Source: Apricaphanius iberus (lineage: Eukaryota > Chordata > Actinopteri > Cyprinodontiformes > Aphaniidae). From it: a DNA stretch of 64,000 bases. Of this stretch, positions 11,901 to 24,169 are shown one piece after another; positions within the stretch are counted from its first letter, which is position 1, and every line of letters begins with the position of its first letter. The stretch lies in assembly GCA_028564705.1 (NCBI GenBank), contig JAPXFQ010001666.1:682001-746000 (forward strand), read 5' to 3'. The notes beneath the pieces were generated by a model. The model was not told the origin of the DNA, made no database searches, and worked only from the letters and a program-made list of their open reading frames with translations. The position numbers and the translations under genes are program-made.

Positions 11901-12246
11901 AGGGCTAAGTTACTTCTGACTATGGAAGTGATTGACAGAGCAAAGCAGTAAGCTTCATAATAACGCTAAAATGACGGCAAACTTTATTATGGACATTAAG
12001 TCATTGCCTCCTAGCCATTGTTTTGAGAGCATTAAGAGTGGACCTTCTTCTTATATGTAAATAAAATAATTTTGCATTATTTTTCAGTTTTCTCTGTCTT
12101 GGAGATTGCATCATCCTAACACATTAAATGACATTAGCTTACAGCTGGCAGTAGGACACATGGTAACAAAGTTGGAGCCTTGTTTGGAAGTTGTAGTCAT
12201 CTCAATATAGTAGCTTTAACGTGGTATCTGATTTGTGTATAAGTGC
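9000..12246. other. No gene recognised; one orphan MITE end
   Basis: The stretch is AT-rich. At about 10362-10440 the wording tagggctgggtgatatgag matches the start of a widespread vertebrate MITE type, but no opposite end is seen. A short (TA)n run lies near 11346-11363. Nothing else is supported. Confidence 0.4.
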
Positions 12247-12254
12247 TGTCAATG

Positions 12255-12554
12255 AGGGCTGCACAGTGGCGCATGGAGTTTGCATGTTCTCCCCGTGCAT
12301 GCGTGGGTACTCCGGCTTCCTCCCACAGTCCAAAAACATGACTGTCAGGTTAATTGAACACTCTAAATTGTCCTTAGGTGTGGGTGTGTGCGTGCATGGT
12401 TGTTTGTCCTGTCTGTCTCTATGTGGCCCTGTAATGGACTGGTGACCTGTCAAGGGTGTACCCCGCCTCTCGCCCGTTGACAGCTGGAGATAGGCACCAG
12501 CCCCCCCGCGACCCCTGGAGGACTAAGCGGTTCAGAAAATGGATGGATGGATGT
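12255..12554 (+). mobile_element. SINE with (GGAT)n tail, internally deleted head, 8-bp target duplication
   Basis: The first 17 bases are the start of the tRNA-like head (GGCTGCACAGTGGCGCA). The sequence then jumps to the body (TGGAGTTTGCATGTTCTCC), so the rest of the head is deleted. The body ends in a short (GGAT)n tail. TGTCAATG flanks both sides (12247-12254 and 12555-12562). The deletion removes the B box, so this copy should be silent for RNA polymerase III. Further copies of the family lie at 35.4 kb and 59.0 kb. Confidence 0.85.
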
Positions 12555-12884
12555 TGTCAATGGTATTAAAAGAACTACAGCATATGTTACTGTAAAATTG
12601 GAAATATATTCGTTGGTAATTTTCACCTAGCCTACTTACTTAAGACACTTTTCATTTAGTACAATCTTTTTTTGTTATTTTGTAAGAAAAGCCTTTTTTG
12701 TTATCATTAAAGTTATGCAGCACTGTTGTGTTAGTGATTATGCTTTGGATGCATTGCTAAACATAGCACATTATTTTTTAAGCAAGGTTTTTGGCCATTA
12801 TATAATGTGAGTGGGCATGTTATAACAAAAATAAAAATGTATGTCTTGACCATAGGCTTTATAAAACAATGGACTTACCTTCCG

Positions 12885-14300
12885 GGACATCCCCCATAGG
12901 TTTCTGAATAGCAAAAATGAGGCCAGTTGGGCGGTTCCCACCGCCGCCATTTTGTCGCCGTCACTCGCCCCGTCACTCTCAGAAACTCCAAAAATGGGTA
13001 AAGAGGAGGAGCTGAGAGTGGTGCTGTGAGGCTGGGGGCGGAGGGTTAACGCTCCGAGCCGACGTAGCTACAAGCTAGTCAGAAGCTAGTCGGGAGCTAA
13101 CTGAAGCTAACGTGGGCTGCAGCCAGTTTCAGCCAGAAGACCACGGTTGAGAGACTTTTACCCCGTTTTTCAACAACGATCCCTTTAGACGCAGAAACAT
13201 CTCGAGTAGAGAAAACAGATCAATATAATAAAACCCAAATGGGTCGGATCAATATGGCATGATATTGTGTTATTTCCATTACCATCAGAGGAGGATGAGG
13301 ACTTAGTTGGCTTATCTTAACAACACATCCAGCAAAAAGTAGTCACAAAGTCATCATAAAAACTCAGATCCTCTAAAAAAAATAAAAGGCTTTTGACTCA
13401 CCTCACATCTCATCCATTAGTTTATGCCTCCAGCTGTGTTCCTCACACCAGTACTGATCTAACCAGCGATAATCCAGTCTGTCTAGAGTCCAACTCTGTA
13501 GTCTTCCAGCCTGATGTAACCGTCTCCCGCTCTTGAGTCTCGAGGTGCCGACTTTGCTGCCCTGCTGCTACCCGACCGATCGCCTGCTCCAACTCGCGTG
13601 TAGAAAGAGATAAAAGCGCCGACCCGAAGAGCATTCCTCTCTGCCACCTAACAGAACCCCCCCACAGCTGGTTAAACATTAGCCGGCATGAAGCCTCCCC
13701 CCCCCCCGATGCAGAAACTTCTTGGACGGTCTGTTACTGTAATCAAAACCTCAGCAAGCCGTCTTTGCCCAAAAATTGCATATTAACATCCAAAACCGAA
13801 TAAAAACTGCAGAGGCAACTGATAGTGGAGTTCAGAAACACCAAATGACTGAAGTCTTTACGTTAGTCCCAGGCTGTGAAGAGCTCTGCAAGCAGAGGGG
13901 GACAGCAGACTACGGAGCAAGCTATTAGCTACAGTTAGCCACCATTAGCCACCAGCGTTAGCCTAGACGGACCTGTCAATCAAAAGGACACGCCCCTAAT
14001 TATTCATCATTTCAGAATTAAATTACAAATAAACGGAGGAGTTAGAAAAAAATTCACCCCCCTCAGAGTTGTCATAATGGTAAACCTGAACTATGTAACC
14101 TAAAATGGTTTTTTGAACCAGGCTGTAAACATGTTTATTTTTGCTGTAAAGTTGGCCTTTTTAACATGGAAGTCAATGGGAAGCTGTTCCTTTTTGCAGC
14201 CAGCACCCAGCGGATGAGGGCTGAACTGCAGTTTTTGTCACTTCCGCGTTGGCTTCACATTCTGCGGGCGGAGTTTGCCCCTTGTTCTGAACTGAGAGCT
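12885..14300. repeat. Unclassified CpG-bearing interspersed repeat
   Basis: This block is richer in GC and CpG than its flanks and includes phrases I associate with an abundant fish repeat (for example gaagtcaatgggaagctg and cattttgtcgccg). A run of 13 C lies at 13696-13708. No transposase and no convincing inverted ends were found. It may be a non-autonomous DNA element. The Penelope-like element begins just to its right. Confidence 0.5.
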
Positions 14301-14315
14301 CTTACAACAACATCA

Positions 14316-14351
14316 AGTTGTGTTTGATTGAAATTTCCTTGAGATAACCAT
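14316..14351 (+). repeat. 5' terminal direct repeat of the Penelope-like element
   Basis: Matches 16980-17015 over 36 bases with one T/C difference. It includes the first bases of the putative ATG at 14350. The 5' copy starts where the 3' copy follows GTCC, which would fit RNA processed at the hammerhead-like site. Confidence 0.8.
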
Positions 14352-16698
14352 GACCTGGATGAATGAGAATATTCACAGGCTTATTGCAGAACAATTTGGG
14401 TTGGCAACCCTTAAAATGCTGCGGGAACATGAAAGGTTGGCTCGGAAAATCGCAGATTACAGAAACCACCTGCGTTTCGGTTTGAGATGCAGACAACAAA
14501 GGCTCACACCAACTAGCCTACGCTTAAATTCCACTATGAGAGGGCATAAAGTGGAAAAGATCATAGAAAAGGCACAAAACCAACTCCTAAATTAAAGAAT
14601 AAGACAAGTCAATTTCACCATTGAAGGTCTGAAAGAGAGAGCAGATCATTCACTACAGAAACTGAGGTCAATATTACCTGGTCCTATCTTAGAGAGAGTT
14701 GTGGTTTTCACCCAGACAGCACAACTATCTCAACACACCAAGAGCAAAGTAAGACAAACCAGGAAATTCCACAACCTACAATCTCGAAACATCGACAAAA
14801 ACACTGAAACACTCACTTGGAGGCAAAAAACTGACATCCCAACACAAAATGAAACACAAAACAGGTGGGTAAAGAACTTGTCAGACAGAGAACTTACCCA
14901 ACCGGAGAAAGAGGTCCTAGCCAAGGGTTTGAACTTTGCCATGACACCAAAAAAGTTACCCATAGTGGACTGGATTACAGCCACAGAATCCGCTATAAAG
15001 AAAAACAACTTAAGTGGAACCGAGGCAGACCAACTTCGGTTAAAAGTGTCGGCAGCTTTGTCTGAGGCTAAGGTCCCCCCCTCTAACCTCACCATTGGGG
15101 AGAGAAAAGCAGTATCAGCACTGAGCAAGGAGCACAACATCACAATCCTTCCAGCAGACAAAGGTAGGTGCACAGTTGTGCTCAATACAACTGATTACCA
15201 CACCAAGATCTTTGCACTACTGAATGACTCTAACACGTATGAAACTCTGAAACGAGACCCCACGAGTGGGTACAAAAAGAAGGTGATAGAATGTCTACAA
15301 CAACTGCAAAAAGAAGGCATGATTGACAAAACACAATACTACCGGCTTTACCCCCAGGACTCAATTCCTTGCCTATATGGACTCCCCAAGATCCATAAAG
15401 AAGGGGCCCCGCTCAGGCCCATTGTCAGCAGTATAAACTCTGTCACGTACAATATAGCCAAACACATAGCTAATATCCTGGCACCTCTGGTAGGCAACAC
15501 CCCACACCACATCCAAAACTCCATAGACTTTGTGAACAAAGTCCGGAATCTAAAAATGGATCCAGATGAGACAATGGTTTCCTATGACGTGACTTCATTG
15601 TTCACCTGTATTCCTACCATGGAGGCTTTGGTCACAGTAAGAGAACGACTTACACAGGACAACTCCCTCCAAAACAGAACAAAACTCAAACCAGAACACA
15701 TTTGCCAACTCCTGGAATTGTGCCTGAATACCACATATTTCCAGTTCAATGGCAAGTTTTATAGACAGAAACACGGCTGTGCCATGGGCTCACCAGTTTC
15801 TCCAATTGTGGCAAATTTATACATGGAGGAGGTAGAGTGCAGAGCTTTGAACTCCTTTGAAGGAATAACACCTAGCCACTGGTTCAGATACGTAGATGAC
15901 ACATGGGTTAAAATCAAAACCAAAGAGGTGCAAGCCTTTACTGAACACATAAACTCAGTGGACAGAAACATCAAATTCACCAGAGAAGATGTCAAGGACA
16001 ATAGTTTGCCCTTTTTAGATTGTGTCGTCCAGAGGAGAAAGGACAGAAGGCTCCACATTGGGGTATACAGAAAACCCACACACACAGACCAATACCTACT
16101 TTTTGACTCACACCACCCACTGGAACACAAGCTTAGTGTTATCAGGACCCTGCAACACAGAGCTGATAACATACCCACCAGCTCACAGGCCCAAGGGGAA
16201 GAACGCAAGCACGTGAGAGACACCCTCACAACTTGTGGTTACCCCAGATGGACTTTTGTGAAAACTGCAGCTAATTTCAAACCCAGCAACACACTCAGAC
16301 AGAGACTAGTACATCCCAAGGACAGAACACCACACACACACAAAAGCAACCTGGTGTATGCAATCCAATGCAATGAAGAATGCAAGGACCTCTACATTGG
16401 TGAAACCAAACAGCCACTGTACAAACGCATGGCCCAACACAGGAGAGCTAACTCCTCAGGCATGGACTCTGCTGTTTATTTACATCTCAAGGAGAAAGCC
16501 CACTCCTTTGAGGACAGCAATGTCAAGATATTAGACAGAGAGGACAGATGGTTTGAAAGAGGAGTAAAAGAAGCCATCTATGTAAAAGTAGAGAAACCAT
16601 CGCTAAACAGAGGAGGAGGCCTGAGACATCACCTATCTCCAATTTACAATGCTTCCCTTTCATCCCTCCCTAGAAGACTCAAACAAATTAGCCTCTAA
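14350..16698 (+). pseudogene. Penelope-like reverse transcriptase with GIY-YIG endonuclease, one in-frame stop
   Basis: One frame runs from ATG 14350 to TAA 16696-16698 (about 782 codons), broken only by a TAA at 14593-14595. The 665-residue part after the break begins at a GTG, so it is a continuation of this frame, not a separate gene. Landmarks are PADKG, then YGLPKIHKEGAPLRP, SYDVTSLFT, GSPVSPIVANLYMEE and YVDD (codons 514-517), which form the reverse transcriptase. From about codon 668 come LVYAIQC and LYIGETKQPLYKRM, the GIY-YIG nuclease. The enzyme would nick target DNA and copy element RNA. Apart from the one stop the frame is intact, so the break is recent or could be suppressed or be a sequencing artefact. 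Confidence 0.9.
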
Positions 16699-16869
16699 TA
16701 ACAGAAACAACTGTGACTCCAATGACTGTCGTTATAACACAATAGGGCACTAACGAAGCCGAAACCTAACCTCCACCAATAGGCGGCACGCCAACGACCG
16801 TCGTTAAGACATGGAGCACAAAGGTTTCAATGACATAATGATTGTTGTTCAAGAGGTTAAATAGCTGAG

Positions 16870-16985
16870 TCTCCACACCAGTTAGTTGGACCAGTCCCAG
16901 CCTGGTCAGCGGCGAGCATGAACTGATGAAGCCTCTTGGATAAGAGGTGAAACGTCTTCCAAGACAAATTACCAAGTCCAGTTGC
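16870..16985 (+). ncRNA. Hammerhead-ribozyme-like core of the Penelope-like element
   Basis: CTGATGA (16923-16929) is followed by a stem II candidate, CCTCTT pairing perfectly with AAGAGG (16932-16937 and 16942-16947) around a 4-base loop, then GAAAC (16949-16953). This is the hammerhead core order. A GTC at 16976-16978 lies directly before the 3' terminal repeat and could be the cleavage triplet. I could not fold stems I and III cleanly, so the cleavage site and activity are open. Hammerhead motifs in Penelope-like elements are published knowledge. Confidence 0.55.
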
Positions 16986-17015
16986 GTTTGATTGAAATTT
17001 CCTTGAGATAACCAT
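16980..17015 (+). repeat. 3' terminal direct repeat of the Penelope-like element
   Basis: Second copy of the 36-bp repeat at 14316-14351. It marks the right end of the element; immediately after it comes truncated Harbinger MITE sequence. Confidence 0.8.
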
Positions 17016-17295
17016 AGATAAACTATCCTTTCAATATAAAGCATGTAGTACCCTAACACTGCATGAAATACTGATTAAAGCGACTATAGAGCACCGTTTT
17101 ACTGAAATGATATCTGGCTGTTGTTGAGCTGACTGATCACAGGCATGTATGCTCTCAACTGACAGAGATGGATAGTTAGAAAATTGGGCTCTACCCCGTC
17201 GATCGTTGTGTAGGTGATGGGAGAGCCCCTGCTTAGACTGATAATGCTGTTGCGTCAATCCATTTCAACATAGATGGAGAAGTATAAACTAGGCT
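17016..17295. mobile_element. Right half of a PIF-Harbinger MITE
   Basis: Homologous to the right part of the intact copy at 23439-24095, for example the atcctttcaatataaagcatg block and the terminal GTATAAACTAGGCT followed by TTA. The left half is missing exactly where the Penelope-like element ends. Either that element inserted here with loss of flanking DNA, or the MITE was truncated earlier. Confidence 0.75.
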
Positions 17296-17298
17296 TTA

Positions 17299-20227
17299 CT
17301 CTCAGACTCCTCACAATATGGGTAGAAATGGGAGGGGGGACTGTAAAAATACAATTAGGAGGATGTTACACCTAAGAACTGCAGTTACACTGTGTTAAAA
17401 CAGCAACTGAATTATATAGATATAAAAAACTGATGTATTTGAAAGCATGGCATGTCCACTTTCGTTATAGGTTCATGTTCCAGCAGGAGAAAACCCCTAA
17501 ATATACTGTAGGACGTACAATGGGATGTTTAGATCATACCATAGTGTTATGTTACAATCTAGATCCCTAAAGGCTTGAAGTTTAAATTAGGGGAAAACTT
17601 GGTTATAGAGTATTGACAACAGGGGCCTGAAACTAATGCACACTAAACTTTGCTGTTTAAGTTATATACTACTTTGTTTCAAATAACATTGTATTAACAT
17701 ACAATACATTTATATTTGTAAATTGATGGGATGTGAAAAAACTCCAGGAGAGCCCACTTTTTATGACACTATTATTAAATGTGTCTTGAAGTTGTCATTT
17801 GACTCAACATAAGCAATCTGATTCATCTTAAAATGATTACTTTTCTTCCTTTTTGTATAAAAAAATAATGGGCTTGACAATTGGTTAATGTGCAGTGCAG
17901 AATATGTTGTAGGGACTGGAATGTGTCAGTGTGCAGTGTGAGGAAAATAACAGTGTTCACAAGCACTCTCTGTCACAGGCTTTTTTTTCTGCGTCCATGA
18001 CTCTGCAGCCCAGCAACCGAAATCTGCAGCTTCCAGCTTTGCATCCTCAATTGCACCCACTTAGAGCCAAACTAAACTTGAGAGAATCAAAAACATTACT
18101 GTACTGAAGTCCTTTTGTCCTCTTTGCACTGTTAAAGTACGATAAGCAGTCGGCAACATGACAGGATTTGTTGACAGAACTAACTAACATTCGGCACACA
18201 GGTCTGGTCTAATTTCCACCGCAACACATGAGCCTCTTGGTCATGTCTTCTTGATGTGAGACTGTAACATACTGGGAATAATTTAGTTTATTCCTTTATT
18301 CTGCACACTTTATATATTTATATCTTGTTCCTTTTTTAGCTATTATAATTTTTTCCCTCACTTCTGCAGAAAAGGGACTTCAAAAACAACACCAGGCTAC
18401 AAAAAAGGCATTTAATGAGTGATTGGATCTGACTGTAATTCATTATTATATAACTGAATCGGGCTTTCTGAATTTGAATGTGTTTCAAATATGATTCATC
18501 AAAATGAATTTGCTCTCTTTTTTTTCTTTAATTTGATGTAAATTGGAGCTGTACGTCTTGTGAATTGTCACTCACCCATCACTTTTTGCTAATAGATTCA
18601 CGGCTCACCACCCAGTAAAATCTTTTTTACAGAACATCTGTGCCAGCAAAATACCCCATGCCTTACCCAACTTCTCTCCTTACTTCTATACTACCCACTG
18701 TCAAAGAAAGGATGCTATGGCCACAAAATCCATTTGAAAAAATGAAACTCACCTGCCAAATTTTCGTGCTAGACTCACCCGCCTGTCCAGTAAGAATTAT
18801 TTTACAGCTCCTTTTTCAACTTTAACCTTACCTTACCTTTTCAACCACATTAAAAGATGATGTACCTCTGTATAAAGCCATAATTCATACATAGTGGTTA
18901 ATGCTACTAGCAGACCCAGTGCCAGAAGAATTTAACTGGGGGGCTGTGGCTTATTCTGGGGGTACCCAGTAAACAATCTTTTTATTGAACTTGTCCTGTT
19001 GGTGGTACGTTACATACTTCTGTCTAAAATCTGACTTTTTTTGCAACAACCTTTCTATGCACATATTTTAATTATTATTTGAAAGGTAAGATTCATGCAA
19101 TTCCAATGGTATATGCTAATCAAGAATGCAACAATAACTGTACACACAATAAATGCTTTGTCAAACCATTTAGACAGGAAATTAATGCAATTTAGAATTC
19201 AAAAACTTAATATCATTGACAAAATCTCAGTTAACACACTCATATTACCTTATAAATAAAATAACACCCTTCTTATTTGTTATGTTTATTGGCAGTTTGG
19301 AAACAACAAAATAGTGCAATGAGGTAATTTTTATTTAGCCAAGCTCTAATGCTTCTTTTGGAAAACAACTGTATGAAAATATCTTCTTTACTGCCTCCAA
19401 AGTCCTAATTAATAAACTGAAAGATCCACTGCTTTTTGTCTTGGGTCAAGGCATTTCATGGTTGTAATAGGCTTTGTAATCTGTCTACAGCGAGCCATTG
19501 ACCTCAATGTGTATTGCACAACTTCTCTGCTTGACCTAACTATTGGATGAGCAGAAGAACACCATTGTTAATTAACCAATCCAAAAAGTTTTTCAATGAA
19601 GAAAAAAAGAAAAAGAAAAAGCCTTGACTTTGACAGTTAACGTGTTGGTAATGTTACTGCTTGGGCCATCTGTATTGCAGAAGTAGAAAAATAGCATTAA
19701 TTTTTTTGCAGTTATAAATCCATAAAAATGTTGTTGTTTTTTAATGAAAACGTCCTGTTTCTTGGCTGTTTGTGACAGATTGAAGTGTTGCATTGCATCA
19801 AAACTGTTTTGGTGTCTGAGTTCTCTCTATTTTTACTTTTTCTGCTTTAGGTTTCAGTTTTGATTTGTTTTTTTTACCCTGAAATAGTTCAGAAACCTTT
19901 TAAAGATGTCTCACTAAGCTAAGAATATTTTTGTCAGGGAAATTCTACCTCCTCTCCAAGTAACCTTGGTTGTTAAGTTAAAATGATTTACTAAAACAGG
20001 TGTTTGAGAGATGAAACATGACTTCAAGCTTGAACAGTTATTTGTTTATATCATCTTATCTGCGTCACTGAGTTTGCAGTGGGCTGTTGTTTTATAGGGG
20101 ACAAACATGTTGAGTCTCGTAGGGTTATTGCTAACATTTTGCTTTAAAATGCCAGCCCCACACCTCAAAAGCATACCTCTGGTGGAAAAGTCTAAATTTA
20201 TCGATTGAATAACTTGTGCTTTTAAAC
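17299..20227. other. No gene recognised
   Basis: AT-rich sequence without supported coding, RNA or bounded repeat features. A G-rich patch near 18930-18970 hints at a transposon end but has no partner. Confidence 0.4.
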
Positions 20228-21810
20228 ATAGGTGGATAGAAACCCAATCAGTTACATTTACTTGTGTAACTTCTTAGAACATACTTATTTTAAGAGTAGT
20301 TTTACGCTGCCATACATTTTACTTGAAGAATTGTGAATTTTACTTTAGAAGAATGTCTGAACATTCTACCCAGTGGGTGTCAATTCACTAAATGAAGGAC
20401 AAGCATACTTTAACCAAAAATACTCCTACAGTGTATTGAAGGTGAAAACCTGTTATCCACACGAGCTCTGGTTTTCTAATTTTTCTGTAATCTTCGGTTT
20501 GTATTTGGTTTTTGTTTTACTTTAGTTTTTAAAGTGTCACTCCAAATTTTTGCAGATATTTCCCCTCTTTTCGCTCTCCCATGGCTTGCGGTATAACATC
20601 ACTGTTGTAAAAACAAATCTGTATGGAGCGCATCTGAAGAAGTGCACTGACGGTTTTACAAGCTCGCCAACCAAAACAACAAAACATCAAACTAACTGCG
20701 TGTCAGCTGATAAACCATCAAAATGTATTCCTGGGACTGTATCACATCATCATGCCCAAATAACTCCGGAACAAACATTGATTACTTTCCAATCCAGTAG
20801 CTACATGGCTAGTTCAGCATCTGTAGTACATCTTATTGTATCTCTACCACCTCATTCACACTGGCTGCGCACACAAAACTGAAAAACTGAAAAGTTATAA
20901 CACTGGGATTTAGAAGCTAATTCTACTTCGACAGAAAATATGTTTTACAGCAGTGAAGGGAAGGAAGTGTTCTATGACCTGTCTTGCTGCACTCTTAGGG
21001 AGCAGGAGAAACTGTGGGATGTGCGCTGTAAACGGGGGCAACATCCTGGTCCAGTAGAGACGACGACAGCTACAGCGTCCAGATCCACAGCTCCACATGC
21101 TGCAACTTTCCTTACCCCTGATTTACACTAGGACGCAGAACTGATGCACCCAGTGTGAATTAGGGGCTAACAAGCCTTCTCCAGCAGTGAAGCTCAAGCA
21201 GCTTTCAGTAGGTCTTGCAGCCCAGTTCCTTTTCCTTGCTTCTTCTGATAGAGTCTTCTTTGGTGGATCTGCCTTGGCTCAAGTCTCAAAACCGCAGGTT
21301 TGTTTATATCATTAGGTAGCGTGTACAGCTGTAAAACCAAACTCAGTAAGTGCTTTGGGGGAAGCGGTCTGCAGGTGAAAAGTTCTGCAGTGTGGTATTA
21401 AGCAGCGGGACTCTCCCATGCAGTGACAGCCTTGAAATCACCCATATTAAATTGTGTTGTCGACAAAATGTTTCGTAAACAAGTTTTTTTTAAGGTGTAA
21501 AAGTTATGGAGTGTCTTTAAAATTCCAATAATTTTTTATTTATTTTTATTTTTATCTTTTTTTCTTTTTTTTTTTTTTAAATTCCAAGAATTTTATAAAA
21601 ACTTTACATGTTTGTCTGTCTGATAACATCAATATAAAATTCTTAAATCGGATGTTACTCAGTACTCAAGTAGACTTTTTACCAAAAACTGTTCTACTCT
21701 TACTTGAGTAATTTTTTTAGATGGCCACTTTTTCCTTTTAATTTAGTAAAAATATGTTGAAGTAGTGTTACGTTTAAGTACAATTTTTGGGGACTCTACC
21801 CAACTCTGCT
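20228..21810. mobile_element. hAT-like non-autonomous element with a known fish TIR type (approximate ends)
   Basis: The right end complement reads CAGAGTTGGGTAGAGT and the left end reads ATAGGTGGATAGAAAC; both are followed inward by the acttg/caagta wording of an abundant fish hAT-like family (cagaggtgggtag type). The better preserved ends at 38813 and 40484 are of the same type. The internal sequence has no transposase. Boundaries are approximate and no target duplication was seen. Confidence 0.5.
20550..20660. repeat. Repeat block shared with 35880-35970
   Basis: Both places carry gcagatattt, then tctcccatggcttg or a close variant, then a tgtactgatggttttacaa-type phrase. This shows a dispersed repeat family; its class is unknown. 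Confidence 0.6.
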
Positions 21811-21844
21811 TGTACATGTTTGGGAAGTTACTTTGTCCTATAGC

Positions 21845-22310
21845 CAGTGGTGGTCCTTCCTACAGGCGACATAGGCACTTGCCTAGTGTGCCATCTAGTG
21901 AAGGGCGGCAAGAAATATGCAACGATTAAAAAAAATTATAAGGTCTATTTATTTTTTAAACTGTTTTTGCCATCTCTATAACAATACTTTGACATAAATA
22001 TTGCTTACATAAATTTTTTGTGTATATAGTGTATTTATGTGAAACGCATTTTATAGTATATAATTTTGCACACAATGTTTTATTGTTAATTTATTTTTTG
22101 TTTGGATTCTTTCGTGTGAACTTTTCGTTCTCAGATGTTTCACTACTGTTCAAGTTAAAAGCTAATATTTTGTATATTTATTATTGAACAGCTTTATTCT
22201 TTTGCACATGTTGTTATATTGTTATTGTTATACTAGCATTATTTAAATAAATGTGCAATTCTTTGGACATTACTTATTTTTTGATGGGCAAGGGTCTAGG
22301 ACCGCCAATG
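21845..22310. mobile_element. hAT-type MITE, 466 bp, with 8-bp target duplication
   Basis: The left end CAGTGGTGGTCCT and the complement of the right end CATTGGCGGTCCT agree at 11 of 13 bases. CCTATAGC (21837-21844) and CCTATAGT (22311-22318) form an 8-bp target duplication with one change. The interior is very AT-rich and non-coding. Confidence 0.75.
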
Positions 22311-22318
22311 CCTATAGT

Positions 22319-23435
22319 CATCATACACACCTGACTGACAACTTATAAACAGATTTGTTGCTGTTAATTTCCAATAACTGGAGAATATCTTGCAGTCTCT
22401 TTAATCTAGGTGAAAAGAATCTATAGTATCATAAGCCACAAATGTGTAGTGCTTTGATAGACCTTGAAATCCAAAACTAGCCAAAAGGGTCAAATGCGGC
22501 TTTCTAAAATGGCAGCCCTGTGACTTTATCCACCACCTGCTAAAACTGTTGTTTAACAGAAACTTGCTGTTTCTTTACAAGCCAGCCAGCGGGTCAAAGC
22601 ACACTAACAACACACACTTTTAAAAAATCTCAGTTATGCTGCTGGCTCTGACAACAACAGTGAATTTCTTTCTCTGTGAATAAGAAGTGGGACACAGGTG
22701 TTCTTTCAGGATGAGCATTAAAATGACCAGATACATCTGAATCTGGCAGAAACCCAATAACAGCCTCTGTGGTTTACTAAACACAAAAACTATACTCAGA
22801 TATTTTTCCCCTGCTGAATCATACAGATGGACACTGATGACTGTCTGTTCAATTGATGTGCCTCAGCCTTTTCGCCTATCGTCTTTCTGTTTCCGTCTGT
22901 GTCTGACTCTGCTAAACAAACAATCTCAGAGAGGCACACGCACACCGAAGATTCTATTAAGATTAACCTGTATGAAATTTCACCAATTGAAAACAGTGAA
23001 ACTTCATCTTTGTCTCTGAAGGGAATGAAGCCATGGGTTATAGTCTTATCAGGTTGCAGAAATAATTTTTTAACCCTCAACAGAAGAAAAAAATCCATCA
23101 TCCATCAGAGGACTGTGCAGGTACAAGGGAACCCATTGCATCTACTAAAATGAGTAGTAGAAATAATTTTTGTTTCGGGTTGCTGCATATCTCACTTGGT
23201 CCTGTTATCAAAGAACTTTGCATGCAATCTGAAGTGAAATAATTTAAATGTAACAACTTAGCCATTGCTGATGTAGTAGAAATACATCAAATGTGACTTT
23301 GCTTTAGGTCATTTTAAAAATCTCATAACTTACATTCCAGTACACTAGAAAAGGTTCTTACCATAAAAATGGCATCACAATGTCGGAGAAAGTCTACATT
23401 ATTCCTGATTGGTAAAATTAATCCTTATGGAAGGA
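22319..23435. other. No gene recognised
   Basis: Short overlapping open frames occur on both strands around 22.8-23.15 kb, but none shows a family motif or splice context. No bounded repeat is seen. Confidence 0.4.
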
Positions 23436-23438
23436 TTA

Positions 23439-24095
23439 AGCCTAGTTTATACCTCTCGGCAGCAAGTTTGCACCCAGACGCAGACATATTAATGGAGATG
23501 TTTTTTTGTTTATAGACCTCCGTTGATTTTTCTGAGCTGTAAAGCAATTCCCGACCAGGAAAGAAGGGGGAGCCAACATCTTATGGCAGGTCTGCCTACC
23601 GTTCCAGCAGCGTTATTTCAGTTTTTTTTCTTTCTTCAGTGTGTGAAGACATTCCCCCTTCAAGGAGCAATTGACAACAGAAAGTAAGTTTTGATTAAGC
23701 TGTAAAGCTTTTTAGTAGAAGTGCAGATCATAGAATACTCTAAGAATGCATGTAAACAAACACAGCAGCCTGTTTTGATGTTTCTCTACACCTCCTTGTG
23801 TTGAGAAATTGCCAAAAGTTCACATTAGATTAATCATCCTTTCAATATAAAGCATGTAGTGCCCAAACACTACATTGACTACTGATTAAAGCGACTATTG
23901 ATCACCATTCTGGTGAAATGATCTATGGCCGATGCTGAACTGACCAATCACAGGAATACGCTCTCCATTGACTGAGACGGATAGTTAGAAAATGGAGCTC
24001 TACTCTGTGTGTTTGCGTAGGTGATGGATAGCCCTTGCATCGACAGATAATGGCGCTGAATCAATCGGTTTTGCCTGAGAAGTATAAACTAGGCT
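23439..24095. mobile_element. PIF-Harbinger MITE, 657 bp, intact
   Basis: It begins AGCCTAGTTTATAC and ends with the exact inverse, extending imperfectly inward. TTA flanks both sides (23436-23438 and 24096-24098), the 3-bp target duplication made by Harbinger transposases. The right part is shared with 17016-17295. There is no transposase frame, so it is non-autonomous. Confidence 0.82.
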
Positions 24096-24169
24096 TTAAA
24101 CTACCCATCTAGCCTGGGAACACCTTGGAATCACTCAGACTGACGTGTGGGGAGAGGAATGGCCTATGA

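Larger units (their letters stand above)
14316..17015 (+). mobile_element. Penelope-like retroelement, full length, about 2.7 kb
   Basis: The element is bounded by 36-bp direct repeats (14316-14351 and 16980-17015) that differ at one base. Between them lies one reverse transcriptase plus GIY-YIG nuclease frame with a single in-frame stop, then a 3' region with a hammerhead-like core. Terminal direct repeats, a GIY-YIG nuclease and hammerhead motifs are known hallmarks of this retroelement order. The copy looks young but disabled by the stop. Confidence 0.88.

Noticed and set aside
12885..14300. Host CpG island promoter
   Set aside because: CpG content is raised, but the wording matches an abundant fish repeat and no exon or donor was found.
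14730..15185. 151-codon minus-strand frame
   Set aside because: Shadow of the Penelope-like reverse transcriptase frame on the plus strand.
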